A stretch of 6,972 nucleotides of DNA from Chitinophagales bacterium (GTDB lineage: Bacteria; Bacteroidota; Bacteroidia; Chitinophagales; UBA2359): the NCBI GenBank assembly GCA_020629335.1, contig JAHDDN010000226.1, forward strand, positions 1,689-8,660. The letters are read 5' to 3'. Numbering within the stretch: position 1 is the stretch's first letter; each line of letters opens with the position of its first letter. The notes beneath the pieces were generated by a model. It had not been told where the DNA came from. It saw nothing but the letters and a program-made list of their open reading frames with translations, and searched no databases. A program made the position numbers and the translations under genes. Positions 1-5,071 of this stretch are shown here, one piece after another.

Positions 1-17
1 GATTGAATCGTCATCAT
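1..17 (-). CDS. Possible start of a further gene of the structural operon (cut by window edge)
   Basis: One base after the stop of the 63-residue gene there are two consecutive in-frame ATG codons (17-15 and 14-12), followed by ACG ATT CAA up to the window edge, giving MMTIQ and a partial codon. The spacing matches the tight packing of the operon, so the operon probably continues to the left. Only five codons are visible and nothing can be said about the product. Confidence 0.3.
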
Positions 18-18
18 T

Positions 19-210
19 TTATCTAAGTCTCACAAATCGTGTGCGTCTAAAAAAAGCATTACGCCAAAACTTAGGCGCACTATCTGGTTCTGGATCACTC
101 ATGGAGTTATTGCGCATCATACGCCCCATCATAGCCCCAGAAACGAAGCTCAAAGCAAACCAGATAAATACGATTAGAATAATTAATTTAAAAGCTTGGT
201 CAAATTTCAT
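19..210 (-). CDS. Small single-TM protein, 63 aa, basic C-terminus ending FVRLR
   Basis: The ATG is at 210-208 and the TAA at 21-19. Residues 8-29 form one hydrophobic segment, followed by a Met/Arg/Asn-rich stretch, a short acidic Pro/Ser segment (about 37-46) and a very basic Arg/Phe-rich tail. The N-terminus (MKFDQAFK) closely resembles that of the upstream 52-residue protein (MKLDRAYK), so the two look like diverged paralogues. The last five residues, FVRLR, are identical to the end of the packaging ATPase at 4433. It sits 10 bases downstream of the previous gene, in the same minus-strand operon. I infer a minor virion membrane protein; no family is recognised. No signal-peptide cleavage site is obvious, so the hydrophobic segment is probably a retained anchor. 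Confidence 0.75.
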   Translation of the reverse strand: MKFDQAFKLIILIVFIWFALSFVSGAMMGRMMRNNSMSDPEPDSAPKFWRNAFFRRTRFVRLR

Positions 211-220
211 ATTATTGATT

Positions 221-379
221 TTATCGCACTACTGGATTGGCTGGAATCTGCATAGTCTCTTTCATTTTTTGGATTTCGTATCGTTTTTTCAAACGCATAA
301 TTAAGAAAAAACCATAATAAGCCCCAACAATGACAATGGCAGCAAGAACAGCTATTTTATAAGCTCTATCTAATTTCAT
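221..379 (-). CDS. Small single-TM protein, 52 aa, paralogue of the neighbouring 63-aa protein
   Basis: I chose the ATG at 379-377, which lies 4 bases after the stop of the upstream gene (TAG 386-384). The frame is open further upstream to 436, but that start would lie inside the upstream gene and would add a non-hydrophobic leader. The N-terminus MKLDRAYK is followed by a hydrophobic segment at about residues 8-28 and then a charged stretch rich in Lys, Arg and Glu. Residues 1-8 match the 63-aa protein downstream as MK-x-D-x-A-x-K, with conservative changes between. The protein ends PVVR, loosely like other C-termini in this cluster. It is probably a small phage membrane protein; the function is unknown. 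Confidence 0.7.
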   Translation of the reverse strand: MKLDRAYKIAVLAAIVIVGAYYGFFLIMRLKKRYEIQKMKETMQIPANPVVR

Positions 380-383
380 TTTT

Positions 384-1109
384 CTACTTTTTCTTAGGAC
401 AAGTCGGGCATGGTTTTTTTCCAGACTTTGCGGCACTTAATTTATTCAATCGACACTCAGCACAGCATACAGCACCGAAGTCTTCAGCTAAATTAGCAGC
501 GATAATTAAATGATTTTGTGTAGGTCTGGTTCCTTTCTCTAACTTCATTCGACTGTCTACCCGATAGCCTAAGAATTGGTTGTTTTTCGTATAGACTGAA
601 GTCTTCACTAACTCTGCTGTTTTCGCATGATGAACAGCGCCACCCAAAATAAAAGACTGAGAGCTTTGCTTACTTTTAAGTGAGTGAGCCACTACTAATT
701 TATGAGGTGTCTTTGCTTTAGGCTCTGCCTTTAGTTGCAAATTGTGACGATTAAAAGTTGCTTGTTTGATCTTGATAGCAGGTTTGCCTGCTAAACTTGA
801 CACTTGATAAAATTGCCCTCCTTTTAAGGTCACTGTATCAAAAGATTCTCCTTTCACAAAAATCTCCAAGGTGGCGCTGTTGACACTTTTTGAAGTGTTC
901 ACGTATAGCTCACCTTTAGCAAAGTTGATTTCAAAAGGCACATCCTCAAACAATGTTTTATTGATTGTTTTTTCATCACTAATCTTATTAGTAGTTTTGG
1001 CCTTTTCATGTATCGTCTTTCCTGACTTCCTCACTGTCAAATTCGCTACTTGAACTATTTGTGTTGTAGTTGTTGCTGTTGGAACTTTTCTTTTTTGAAT
1101 TGGTTTCAA
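384..1109 (-). CDS. Beta-rich structural-type protein with C-terminal zinc-ribbon-like motif, 241 aa
   Basis: The frame has no ATG near its beginning. The only plausible conventional start is TTG at 1109-1107, because an in-frame TAA lies at 1130-1128. The first ~50 residues are Lys/Thr-rich and low in complexity. Residues about 55-205 alternate short hydrophobic and polar stretches, suggesting beta structure. The C-terminus carries C216-A-E-C219 and C234-P-T-C237, with another Cys at 215: two CxxC pairs 14 residues apart, as in zinc ribbons. It has no TM segment of its own. It overlaps the upstream two-TM gene by 104 bases, and an A9 run lies just upstream of the TTG, so it may instead be made as a +1-shifted extension of that protein. 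A minor capsid, spike or virion-surface role is an inference; no family is recognised. Confidence 0.7.
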   Translation of the reverse strand: MKPIQKRKVPTATTTTQIVQVANLTVRKSGKTIHEKAKTTNKISDEKTINKTLFEDVPFEINFAKGELYVNTSKSVNSATLEIFVKGESFDTVTLKGGQFYQVSSLAGKPAIKIKQATFNRHNLQLKAEPKAKTPHKLVVAHSLKSKQSSQSFILGGAVHHAKTAELVKTSVYTKNNQFLGYRVDSRMKLEKGTRPTQNHLIIAANLAEDFGAVCCAECRLNKLSAAKSGKKPCPTCPKKK

Positions 1110-1335
1110 TGCTATTTTTTTTTGAATTTAAAAAGACTGTTAGATACTGAATAAGTGCGATTAGTAGTAGAGCAAACAAGCCGCCCAACACATTACCAAA
1201 GGGATTAGCCCCTTCTAGAAATCGGGCAATAAAATCCTGAATACTGAGGAAGAATTTGCCACCAAAAAGCGCACCTACTAAAACACCTATACTATTGATT
1301 CTATCCACTATGCTATTTAATTTTTTTAGCTGCAT
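1006..1335 (-). CDS. Two-TM membrane protein with polar Ser/Asn-rich tail, 109 aa
   Basis: The ATG at 1335-1333 is preferred over an in-frame TTG 18 bases upstream. The protein starts with a basic/polar helix, then has a weak hydrophobic segment at about residues 15-31 and a strong one at about 47-69. After residue 70 it becomes Lys/Ser/Asn-rich and ends in an acidic stretch. The start overlaps the preceding 48-aa gene by 23 bases, and the tail overlaps the next gene by 104 bases. The tail codons follow a run of nine A (plus-strand T at 1115-1123). A one-base loss or +1 shift there would join the TM part directly to the 241-aa frame. The tail is low in complexity and could be either a real linker or an out-of-frame reading of the neighbour. 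Probably a virion membrane protein. Confidence 0.65.
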   Translation of the reverse strand: MQLKKLNSIVDRINSIGVLVGALFGGKFFLSIQDFIARFLEGANPFGNVLGGLFALLLIALIQYLTVFLNSKKNSIETNSKKKSSNSNNYNTNSSSSEFDSEEVRKDDT

Positions 1336-1459
1336 ATACCGCAGCAAAAACAACCAGGAATAGCATTACACCTATTTTGATTATCGTTTCAGTTTCAATA
1401 CCAATTTGCGGATTTAAAATATCCGAAACGGTGTCTAAGGTGTCGTTAAATCCTGACAT
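1313..1459 (-). CDS. Small C-terminally anchored membrane protein, 48 aa
   Basis: The ATG is at 1459-1457 and the TAG at 1315-1313. The start overlaps the end of the M15 peptidase gene by 14 bases, and the stop overlaps the next gene by 23 bases. Residues 1-25 are polar and mildly acidic (MSGFNDTLDTV at the start). Residues about 27-44 form one hydrophobic helix rich in Val, Ala, Phe and Leu, and the protein ends AAKKIK. This acidic N-terminus, single TM and short basic C-terminus resembles small coat or membrane proteins of phages, including the general shape of mature filamentous-phage coat proteins, but no homology is claimed. Without this gene the stretch would be an unexplained gap in a tightly packed operon. 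A holin-like role next to the peptidase is another possibility. Confidence 0.65.
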   Translation of the reverse strand: MSGFNDTLDTVSDILNPQIGIETETIIKIGVMLFLVVFAAVYAAKKIK

Positions 1460-2204
1460 ATTTTTTTATGATTAAAGGCGAAAATAAAAGCAGCACAACA
1501 AGTAATATTTTGCCGTATAGCTCATATTTCGGATTACTTAAAAATCTGTTCGTTGCTAAAATATCATCTTCTCTCCCCTGCCCTAATGCTAATTTTGCAT
1601 TCATTAAAAATTCAAAAAAAGCATCTTGAGCTGTTTCACTTGCTTGTGTAATAATGCTCCCACTGCTTTGCACTTCGTTGGTTGAATAATTACCACTTTC
1701 AGTTATAACAGGGACTTTATTTCTCCATGATGGAGAGCGATTATCAATTACCTTAATCGGTCCCGCCGTTGCTATATGTATGAAATTGCCTCCTGCGCCT
1801 CCGTACATAATAAATTCACGTCCTCCTAATCGTACCAACTCATCGAAAATTGGCCCTCTGGTAGAAATATCATAAAAGAGTGCAATTAAGACGGCTTCTT
1901 CATTCTGTATCCAATTGTAATCACAAGCGTGACCACTTAAGTGGTGGCTTGTTTCACTTGATCCTGGCTGATTGGCATTGTATGCATAAGACCGATAAGT
2001 CGAAAAACGAGATTTACCATTTGTAAGCATTCCGCCCATAGGTTGCCCAAAGTGCGTCCTTAAATATTCGCCTATTTGTATCAAGCGATCATCTAAGGGA
2101 TGCGAAGCAGGAGCAGGCCGCTCATTGGTAAAAAATTCTTTCACCTTGAAGTGGGGTGAAAGTGATTCTTCCCATTGATCCTTATAAAGGGTTATTATTG
2201 CCAC
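1446..2204 (-). CDS. M15-type peptidoglycan peptidase with C-terminal membrane anchor, 252 aa
   Basis: This is a zinc D,D-/L,D-peptidase-like enzyme of the M15 family (the Peptidase_M15_3 type seen in phages and bacteria), expected to cleave peptide cross-links of peptidoglycan. The motif SxHxxGxAxD is visible at residues 86-95 (S86, H88, G91, A93, D95). H88 and D95 should bind zinc, and H143 in FIHIA is the likely third ligand, with D121/E122 near the catalytic position. The N-terminus (FKVKEFF) is typical of the family. Residues ~155-225 form a polar linker. Residues 233-247 are strongly hydrophobic, followed by KKYVRI. There is no signal peptide, so it is probably anchored by its C-terminus, in the virion membrane for entry or in the cell membrane for lysis. 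The start is GTG at 2204-2202, overlapping the upstream gene by 23 bases. Confidence 0.88.
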   Translation of the reverse strand: MAIITLYKDQWEESLSPHFKVKEFFTNERPAPASHPLDDRLIQIGEYLRTHFGQPMGGMLTNGKSRFSTYRSYAYNANQPGSSETSHHLSGHACDYNWIQNEEAVLIALFYDISTRGPIFDELVRLGGREFIMYGGAGGNFIHIATAGPIKVIDNRSPSWRNKVPVITESGNYSTNEVQSSGSIITQASETAQDAFFEFLMNAKLALGQGREDDILATNRFLSNPKYELYGKILLVVLLLFSPLIIKKYVRI

Positions 2205-2334
2205 CTTCCGCTAATAGTTTTGATTCATTGAGTTTCATAGTCAAGTAATTACCTGCTACAACACCCGCCGCAATGACGAACATAGCGACAATAAAAACCA
2301 TCCAATTAATACGATTATTTGTTACGAGATTCAT
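2182..2334 (-). CDS. Small single-TM protein, 50 aa
   Basis: The ATG is at 2334-2332 and the TAA at 2184-2182. The product starts with a polar MNLVTNNRIN, has a hydrophobic helix at about residues 11-31 rich in Val, Ala and Ile, and ends in a polar tail with a Glu-Gly-Gly-Asn stretch. It starts 13 bases after the previous gene and overlaps the GTG start of the M15 peptidase by 23 bases, so the two are probably translationally coupled. Position next to the peptidase makes a holin- or lysis-associated role possible. A virion membrane protein is equally compatible. No family is recognised. Confidence 0.65.
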   Translation of the reverse strand: MNLVTNNRINWMVFIVAMFVIAAGVVAGNYLTMKLNESKLLAEGGNNNPL

Positions 2335-2347
2335 GTTTGTTTTTTCT

Positions 2348-2797
2348 TTAGAAGACTATACTTTCAATTTTCTGTAATGCTTGATTGCGTATATCACAAT
2401 AGACAAGCGGTCCAATATCCACAGGTGAACAGAATTCACCACTAATTGTCTTATGTAAATTTTCCCATTGAAATGGCCATTGCCCTTCACCTAAATATAA
2501 TTCACTCCACCGATTATATACGGCTGCCACCTGATCCAATGTTAAAGCATTAAACTTCGATAATTCCTCGTTGAGAGAGTACCCAAATCCAAAGCCTGAG
2601 ATTGAATTGTAAATGCCGTTTACGATCTCATCAGGAGACCACATCACTGGAATACCTGAACCACTGTTAGGTAAATCTACATACGGTGGTTTACCTCCTT
2701 TTTTGTCTCTTTTCAAAACGATAATTAATACCGTAATGACGACTAAAAAAGCTAGTGTAATTAGTGCATTTTCTTTATTGAGATACTTAGCCTGCAC
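2348..2797 (-). CDS. N-terminally anchored protein with globular domain, 149 aa
   Basis: The start is GTG at 2797-2795, overlapping the end of the upstream gene by 11 bases; there is no usable ATG early in the frame. Residues 10-28 form a strong TM helix followed by a basic stop-transfer stretch (KRDKKGGK). A Gly/Pro/Ser linker then leads to a helical domain at about residues 55-149 rich in Tyr and Trp, with Cys123 and Cys134 that could pair if exported. The pattern of leucines, VYNRW and a following LHKTISGEF is faintly like an annexin-type helical repeat, but this is only an impression. The arrangement of inside tail, TM helix and external or capsid-facing domain suits a virion membrane protein that links membrane to capsid or vertex. 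Confidence 0.78.
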   Translation of the reverse strand: MQAKYLNKENALITLAFLVVITVLIIVLKRDKKGGKPPYVDLPNSGSGIPVMWSPDEIVNGIYNSISGFGFGYSLNEELSKFNALTLDQVAAVYNRWSELYLGEGQWPFQWENLHKTISGEFCSPVDIGPLVYCDIRNQALQKIESIVF

Positions 2798-3029
2798 GTC
2801 TCATTGATAATGGAGGAACATAACCACGACGAGCGCCGCCAAAGAATCCAGCAGGAGGGTTATTACTTGAACCATCACCAGTAATATCTGGTAAGTTGCT
2901 TAAAATATTCCCACCACCGTTGTTTTTACGCATATTCATATACCATACAGCTGCTACAGCCAATAGAATAAGAATTACAGGCGTTGAAGTCAATATATTT
3001 ATAAGTCCGTTTGATTTTCTTGCTGCCAC
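2787..3029 (-). CDS. Small membrane protein with Gly/Pro-rich tail, 80 aa
   Basis: The start is GTG at 3029-3027, 7 bases after the stop of the upstream gene. A short basic N-terminus (MAARKSNG) leads to a hydrophobic segment at about residues 14-31. After that comes a flexible tail rich in Gly, Asn and Pro, ending in an Arg-containing PPLSMRRAG. The stop overlaps the next gene by 11 bases. Small proteins with one TM and a Gly-rich tail are common as minor membrane components of lipid-containing phages, and I infer that role. No family is recognised. Confidence 0.72.
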   Translation of the reverse strand: MAARKSNGLINILTSTPVILILLAVAAVWYMNMRKNNGGGNILSNLPDITGDGSSNNPPAGFFGGARRGYVPPLSMRRAG

Positions 3030-3036
3030 GTTATTA

Positions 3037-3540
3037 TTATTTTTTTGATTGAAAATAGAAGAATACTAATGCTGCAAACATTAGCAACATCATCAAATAA
3101 ATTGGAGTATTATTTTGAGCAGGAATGATAATATCTGGTTGTTGAGCTGGACCACTATTCGTACCTAAAATACTGGATAAAATAGTTCCTACCCCATTCC
3201 CAAAGTTAACCCACCACGTCCCGTCACCAGCAACGCCTTGATAATTTCCGCTACCCAAACTAAGCCCCTCTTTAACCCATATTTGGTTAACTCTACCCGT
3301 TGCACTTGGATTATAAGGAACATTAGAAAGAGCCGCTAAAACCACATTAGACTGTCCATTTTGCAAGTAAGAAACCAACAAATTGTATAAGTCTGCTGTA
3401 TGCTTTGGGGCTGTCTCTGGTGTTAAATAACCCGCTCCGATTAGATTTTGCGAAATGGCTTCGCCATTGTTATTAACAGCGAAGTCCAACAAAAAATAAG
3501 GATTAGAGCGTAGTGAATTAATAAACTCCTGCTTAGTCAA
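3037..3540 (-). CDS. C-terminally anchored structural-type protein, 167 aa
   Basis: The frame has no ATG before residue 150, so the start is TTG at 3540-3538, 10 bases after the stop of the capsid candidate. Residues 1-75 look helical (TKQEFINSL, then leucine-rich helices). Residues ~80-140 are rich in Gly, Asn, Thr and Pro, with a tryptophan pair at W109-W110. Residues about 146-163 form a TM helix (Met/Leu/Phe-rich), and the protein ends FQSKK. It directly follows the capsid candidate and starts a run of membrane proteins. A membrane-anchored protein bridging capsid and internal membrane, or a vertex component, is the likely class. No homologue is recognised. Confidence 0.75.
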   Translation of the reverse strand: MTKQEFINSLRSNPYFLLDFAVNNNGEAISQNLIGAGYLTPETAPKHTADLYNLLVSYLQNGQSNVVLAALSNVPYNPSATGRVNQIWVKEGLSLGSGNYQGVAGDGTWWVNFGNGVGTILSSILGTNSGPAQQPDIIIPAQNNTPIYLMMLLMFAALVFFYFQSKK

Positions 3541-3550
3541 AACCTATTTT

Positions 3551-4213
3551 TTAGTAATAGTTATAGATACCGTCGATATCGAATGTATAAACCAAAACTT
3601 GGTCTTTAAGAACATCAATTTCGATGGCTGTTAGATCATTCACATAAATTGGATCTTCCAATGTGAGTTGGTGTCTTGTTGTATCTAAATAATCGTTTGG
3701 TTCTGCATCAGCCATATTAAAAGGCGATTCCTGAGCAGGTGTAGTATCGTGATTATACTCAAACAAGGTCATTGATTGATCAAATTGCTCTCTTTTTTGC
3801 GCCTTAATTCTGAGTCTCCAAAACTTATAAGTAAAACGATTAAAAGTACTCATGACCAAAGCTAAACGAGCTGTATCGCCTTTAAAATTATTCAAAGAAA
3901 CTACGACGCCATTAGGCAAAGTTGCAGGAAGCCCTTTAATAGTTTTATGAAAATTCAAATGATCGAAAAGAACAATTCTTGAAACCTCATTTTCTGCATT
4001 CGTAGTGTTGATGCAAAAAGACAAAGAGTTTTTAACTTTTTGATCAATAGGAATAATAAGTGAGGAATTACGATTATTTTCAGGGCTTCTAACATGATGT
4101 AGATTTTGCCCTAAATAGCCACCACAATTACCCATATTTTGCTGGAATCTGGATTGCTCCAAAATTCGTCCACCTGCACTGGCAGGATTATCAATTAAAC
4201 CTTTATTTGGCAT
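3551..4213 (-). CDS. Putative major capsid protein, 220 aa
   Basis: The ATG is at 4213-4211. This is the first gene after the candidate promoter and the largest soluble protein of the structural operon without a TM segment. After a Gly/Asn-rich N-terminal arm (about 1-50) it shows alternating hydrophobic strands: near residues 50-57, 62-70, 76-83, 102-110, 115-122, 128-138, then at 186-191, 196-202 and 206-212. This fits a mostly beta protein such as a jelly roll. Residues about 150-180 form an acidic loop-like region, and the end is rich in Tyr (IYNYY). At 220 residues it is shorter than known double-jelly-roll capsid proteins (PM2 P2 269, FLiP about 300 residues), so it could be a compact double or a single jelly roll. 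The capsid assignment rests on position, size and composition, not a recognised motif. Confidence 0.55.
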   Translation of the reverse strand: MPNKGLIDNPASAGGRILEQSRFQQNMGNCGGYLGQNLHHVRSPENNRNSSLIIPIDQKVKNSLSFCINTTNAENEVSRIVLFDHLNFHKTIKGLPATLPNGVVVSLNNFKGDTARLALVMSTFNRFTYKFWRLRIKAQKREQFDQSMTLFEYNHDTTPAQESPFNMADAEPNDYLDTTRHQLTLEDPIYVNDLTAIEIDVLKDQVLVYTFDIDGIYNYY

Positions 4214-4225
4214 AACATTTATGTT
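4211..4225. repeat. Short inverted repeat touching the capsid-gene start
   Basis: The bases aacat-tt-atgtt (4214-4225) form a perfect 5-bp inverted repeat directly upstream of the ATG at 4213-4211. In the minus-strand transcript it would form a weak, AT-rich hairpin adjoining the start codon. It may be a chance result of AT-rich leader sequence; a translational or repressor role is only possible. Confidence 0.2.
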
Positions 4226-4259
4226 TAAAAAAAAATATTTCCGATTTACGATTTAGTCA

Positions 4260-4290
4260 CAAAGATGAATCAAGAAGGAGGGAATATCAA
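4260..4290 (-). promoter_or_regulatory. Candidate promoter of the structural operon
   Basis: Reading the minus strand, TTG (4290-4288) is followed after 20 bases by CATCTTTG (4267-4260). The Bacteroidota housekeeping promoter is TTTG, 19-21 bases, TAnnTTTG. The -7 element here matches 7 of 8 positions and the spacing fits; the -33 element is partial. Transcription would begin roughly 35-45 bases before the capsid-candidate ATG, leaving an A/T-rich leader without a Shine-Dalgarno sequence, as is usual in that phylum. It sits downstream of the terminator of the previous unit, where a new promoter is needed. Confidence 0.4.
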
Positions 4291-4373
4291 TAGTTTTCAG
4301 AAAATTGAAACGGTCATTTTTTTTAAGAATGTTATTATTCTTTTAAAGCGATTTCAAAAATCAATAACGACCA

Positions 4374-4411
4374 GAAAAAACAAAAGGCCGTTCAAAAACA
4401 TGAACGACCTT
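4374..4411 (-). terminator. Intrinsic terminator after the ATPase gene
   Basis: Arms 4384-4394 (aaggccgttca) and 4401-4411 (tgaacgacctt) pair over 11 bp with a single G-U type mismatch and a 6-base loop. Read on the minus strand the stem is followed by TTGTTTTTT (4383-4375). It begins 21 bases after the ATPase stop codon and has the classic stem plus T-tract form. It separates the regulatory/ATPase unit from the structural unit. Confidence 0.88.
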
Positions 4412-4432
4412 AAGTATAAGGAGTATAAATAG

Positions 4433-5071
4433 CTATCTTAGCCGAACGAATTTATAATAATATGGGCTAGCATTTTTATTGACTTTATCAATAGCTGCTT
4501 GGACTTTATCAAAATTGACCATTTTACTTTTTTGCGTACTCGTCAATGCACCAGTCTTAGCCGTTTTAAAAACAGCTAAGTGTGTAAAAACATCAACCAA
4601 AGCAGGGGGCACTGTTCTAAATCCATGTACCACAAAAAATAAATCTAAGTCTTTATGTCTTCGATTATTGAGTAATTTTTTTTGATACTTCAAAAGCTTG
4701 GATTCCCATGTACTTGTAGCATCATCAAAAACGATTAAGGCATCATGTATAAAAGCCCATATAAAATACCAAGTCTTAGTTTCAAACCTAGTTATATTGA
4801 TACGATAAATTCCATTTTCAAGGCTATCAATAAGGGCTTTATCTGACACATTGATTTCTTTAAAGTTTCGGGTCTTCTCATCCATTGAAAAAGAGTCCAC
4901 GATAAAGACTTTTCTTTTCTTCGCTTGTTTTTCAAGCAGTTTTAATAGCTGTGTTGTTTTACCCGTTCCATTTGTGCCAACGATGAGCGTAAAAGTAGCA
5001 GGGCGATAATTTACTTTAGTTTTTTTAGGCCGCTTCGTCTTGCTCTTTCTCCCTCTCTTTTGCTTCACCAT
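4433..5071 (-). CDS. Genome-packaging P-loop ATPase (A32/FtsK-HerA-like), 212 aa
   Basis: A strongly basic N-terminus (Lys/Arg-rich, residues 3-19) precedes a Walker A motif GTNGTGKT at residues 32-39 (K38, T39). A Walker B strand ALIVFDD lies at 111-117 (D116, D117), followed by an NRRHKDLDLFFVVHG segment at 135-149 and VPP at 154-156. This is the usual order in the small packaging ATPases of membrane-containing phages and in related Zot/FtsK-HerA proteins. The short length and lack of nuclease or TM domains favour a packaging ATPase over a terminase or a filamentous-phage Zot. The role would be to pump DNA into a preformed capsid. The ATG at 5071 overlaps the upstream gene by 47 bases, and no later Met is available before Walker A. 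The C-terminus FVRLR is shared with the 63-aa protein at 19-210. Confidence 0.85.
   Translation of the reverse strand: MVKQKRGRKSKTKRPKKTKVNYRPATFTLIVGTNGTGKTTQLLKLLEKQAKKRKVFIVDSFSMDEKTRNFKEINVSDKALIDSLENGIYRINITRFETKTWYFIWAFIHDALIVFDDATSTWESKLLKYQKKLLNNRRHKDLDLFFVVHGFRTVPPALVDVFTHLAVFKTAKTGALTSTQKSKMVNFDKVQAAIDKVNKNASPYYYKFVRLR

Noticed and set aside
41..304. Plus-strand open frame opposite the two small membrane protein genes
   Set aside because: It lies fully antisense to two genes that fit the operon and its product has no sensible domain pattern. It also continues in frame from the partial gene at the right edge if the window ends are joined, but this merely enters the antisense shadow and gives no evidence for a circular genome.
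380..436. Upstream extension of the 52-aa gene
   Set aside because: The extra 19 residues lie inside the coding end of the 241-aa gene, while an ATG 4 bases after that gene's stop gives a clean small membrane protein matching its paralogue.
871..1053. Plus-strand hydrophobic open frame
   Set aside because: Antisense to the 241-aa gene; the hydrophobicity comes from reading Lys/Asn-rich codons on the opposite strand.
4321..4347. AT-only inverted repeat aagaat/attctt in the spacer before the capsid gene
   Set aside because: Only six A/T-rich pairs with mismatched flanks; easily due to base composition and not followed by a further signal.
4433..5071. Filamentous-phage Zot protein as identity of the ATPase
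   Set aside because: Zot proteins are usually longer and carry a TM segment and periplasmic C-terminal domain. Here the protein stops shortly after the ATPase core, and the neighbours do not include filamentous-phage adsorption or rolling-circle genes.
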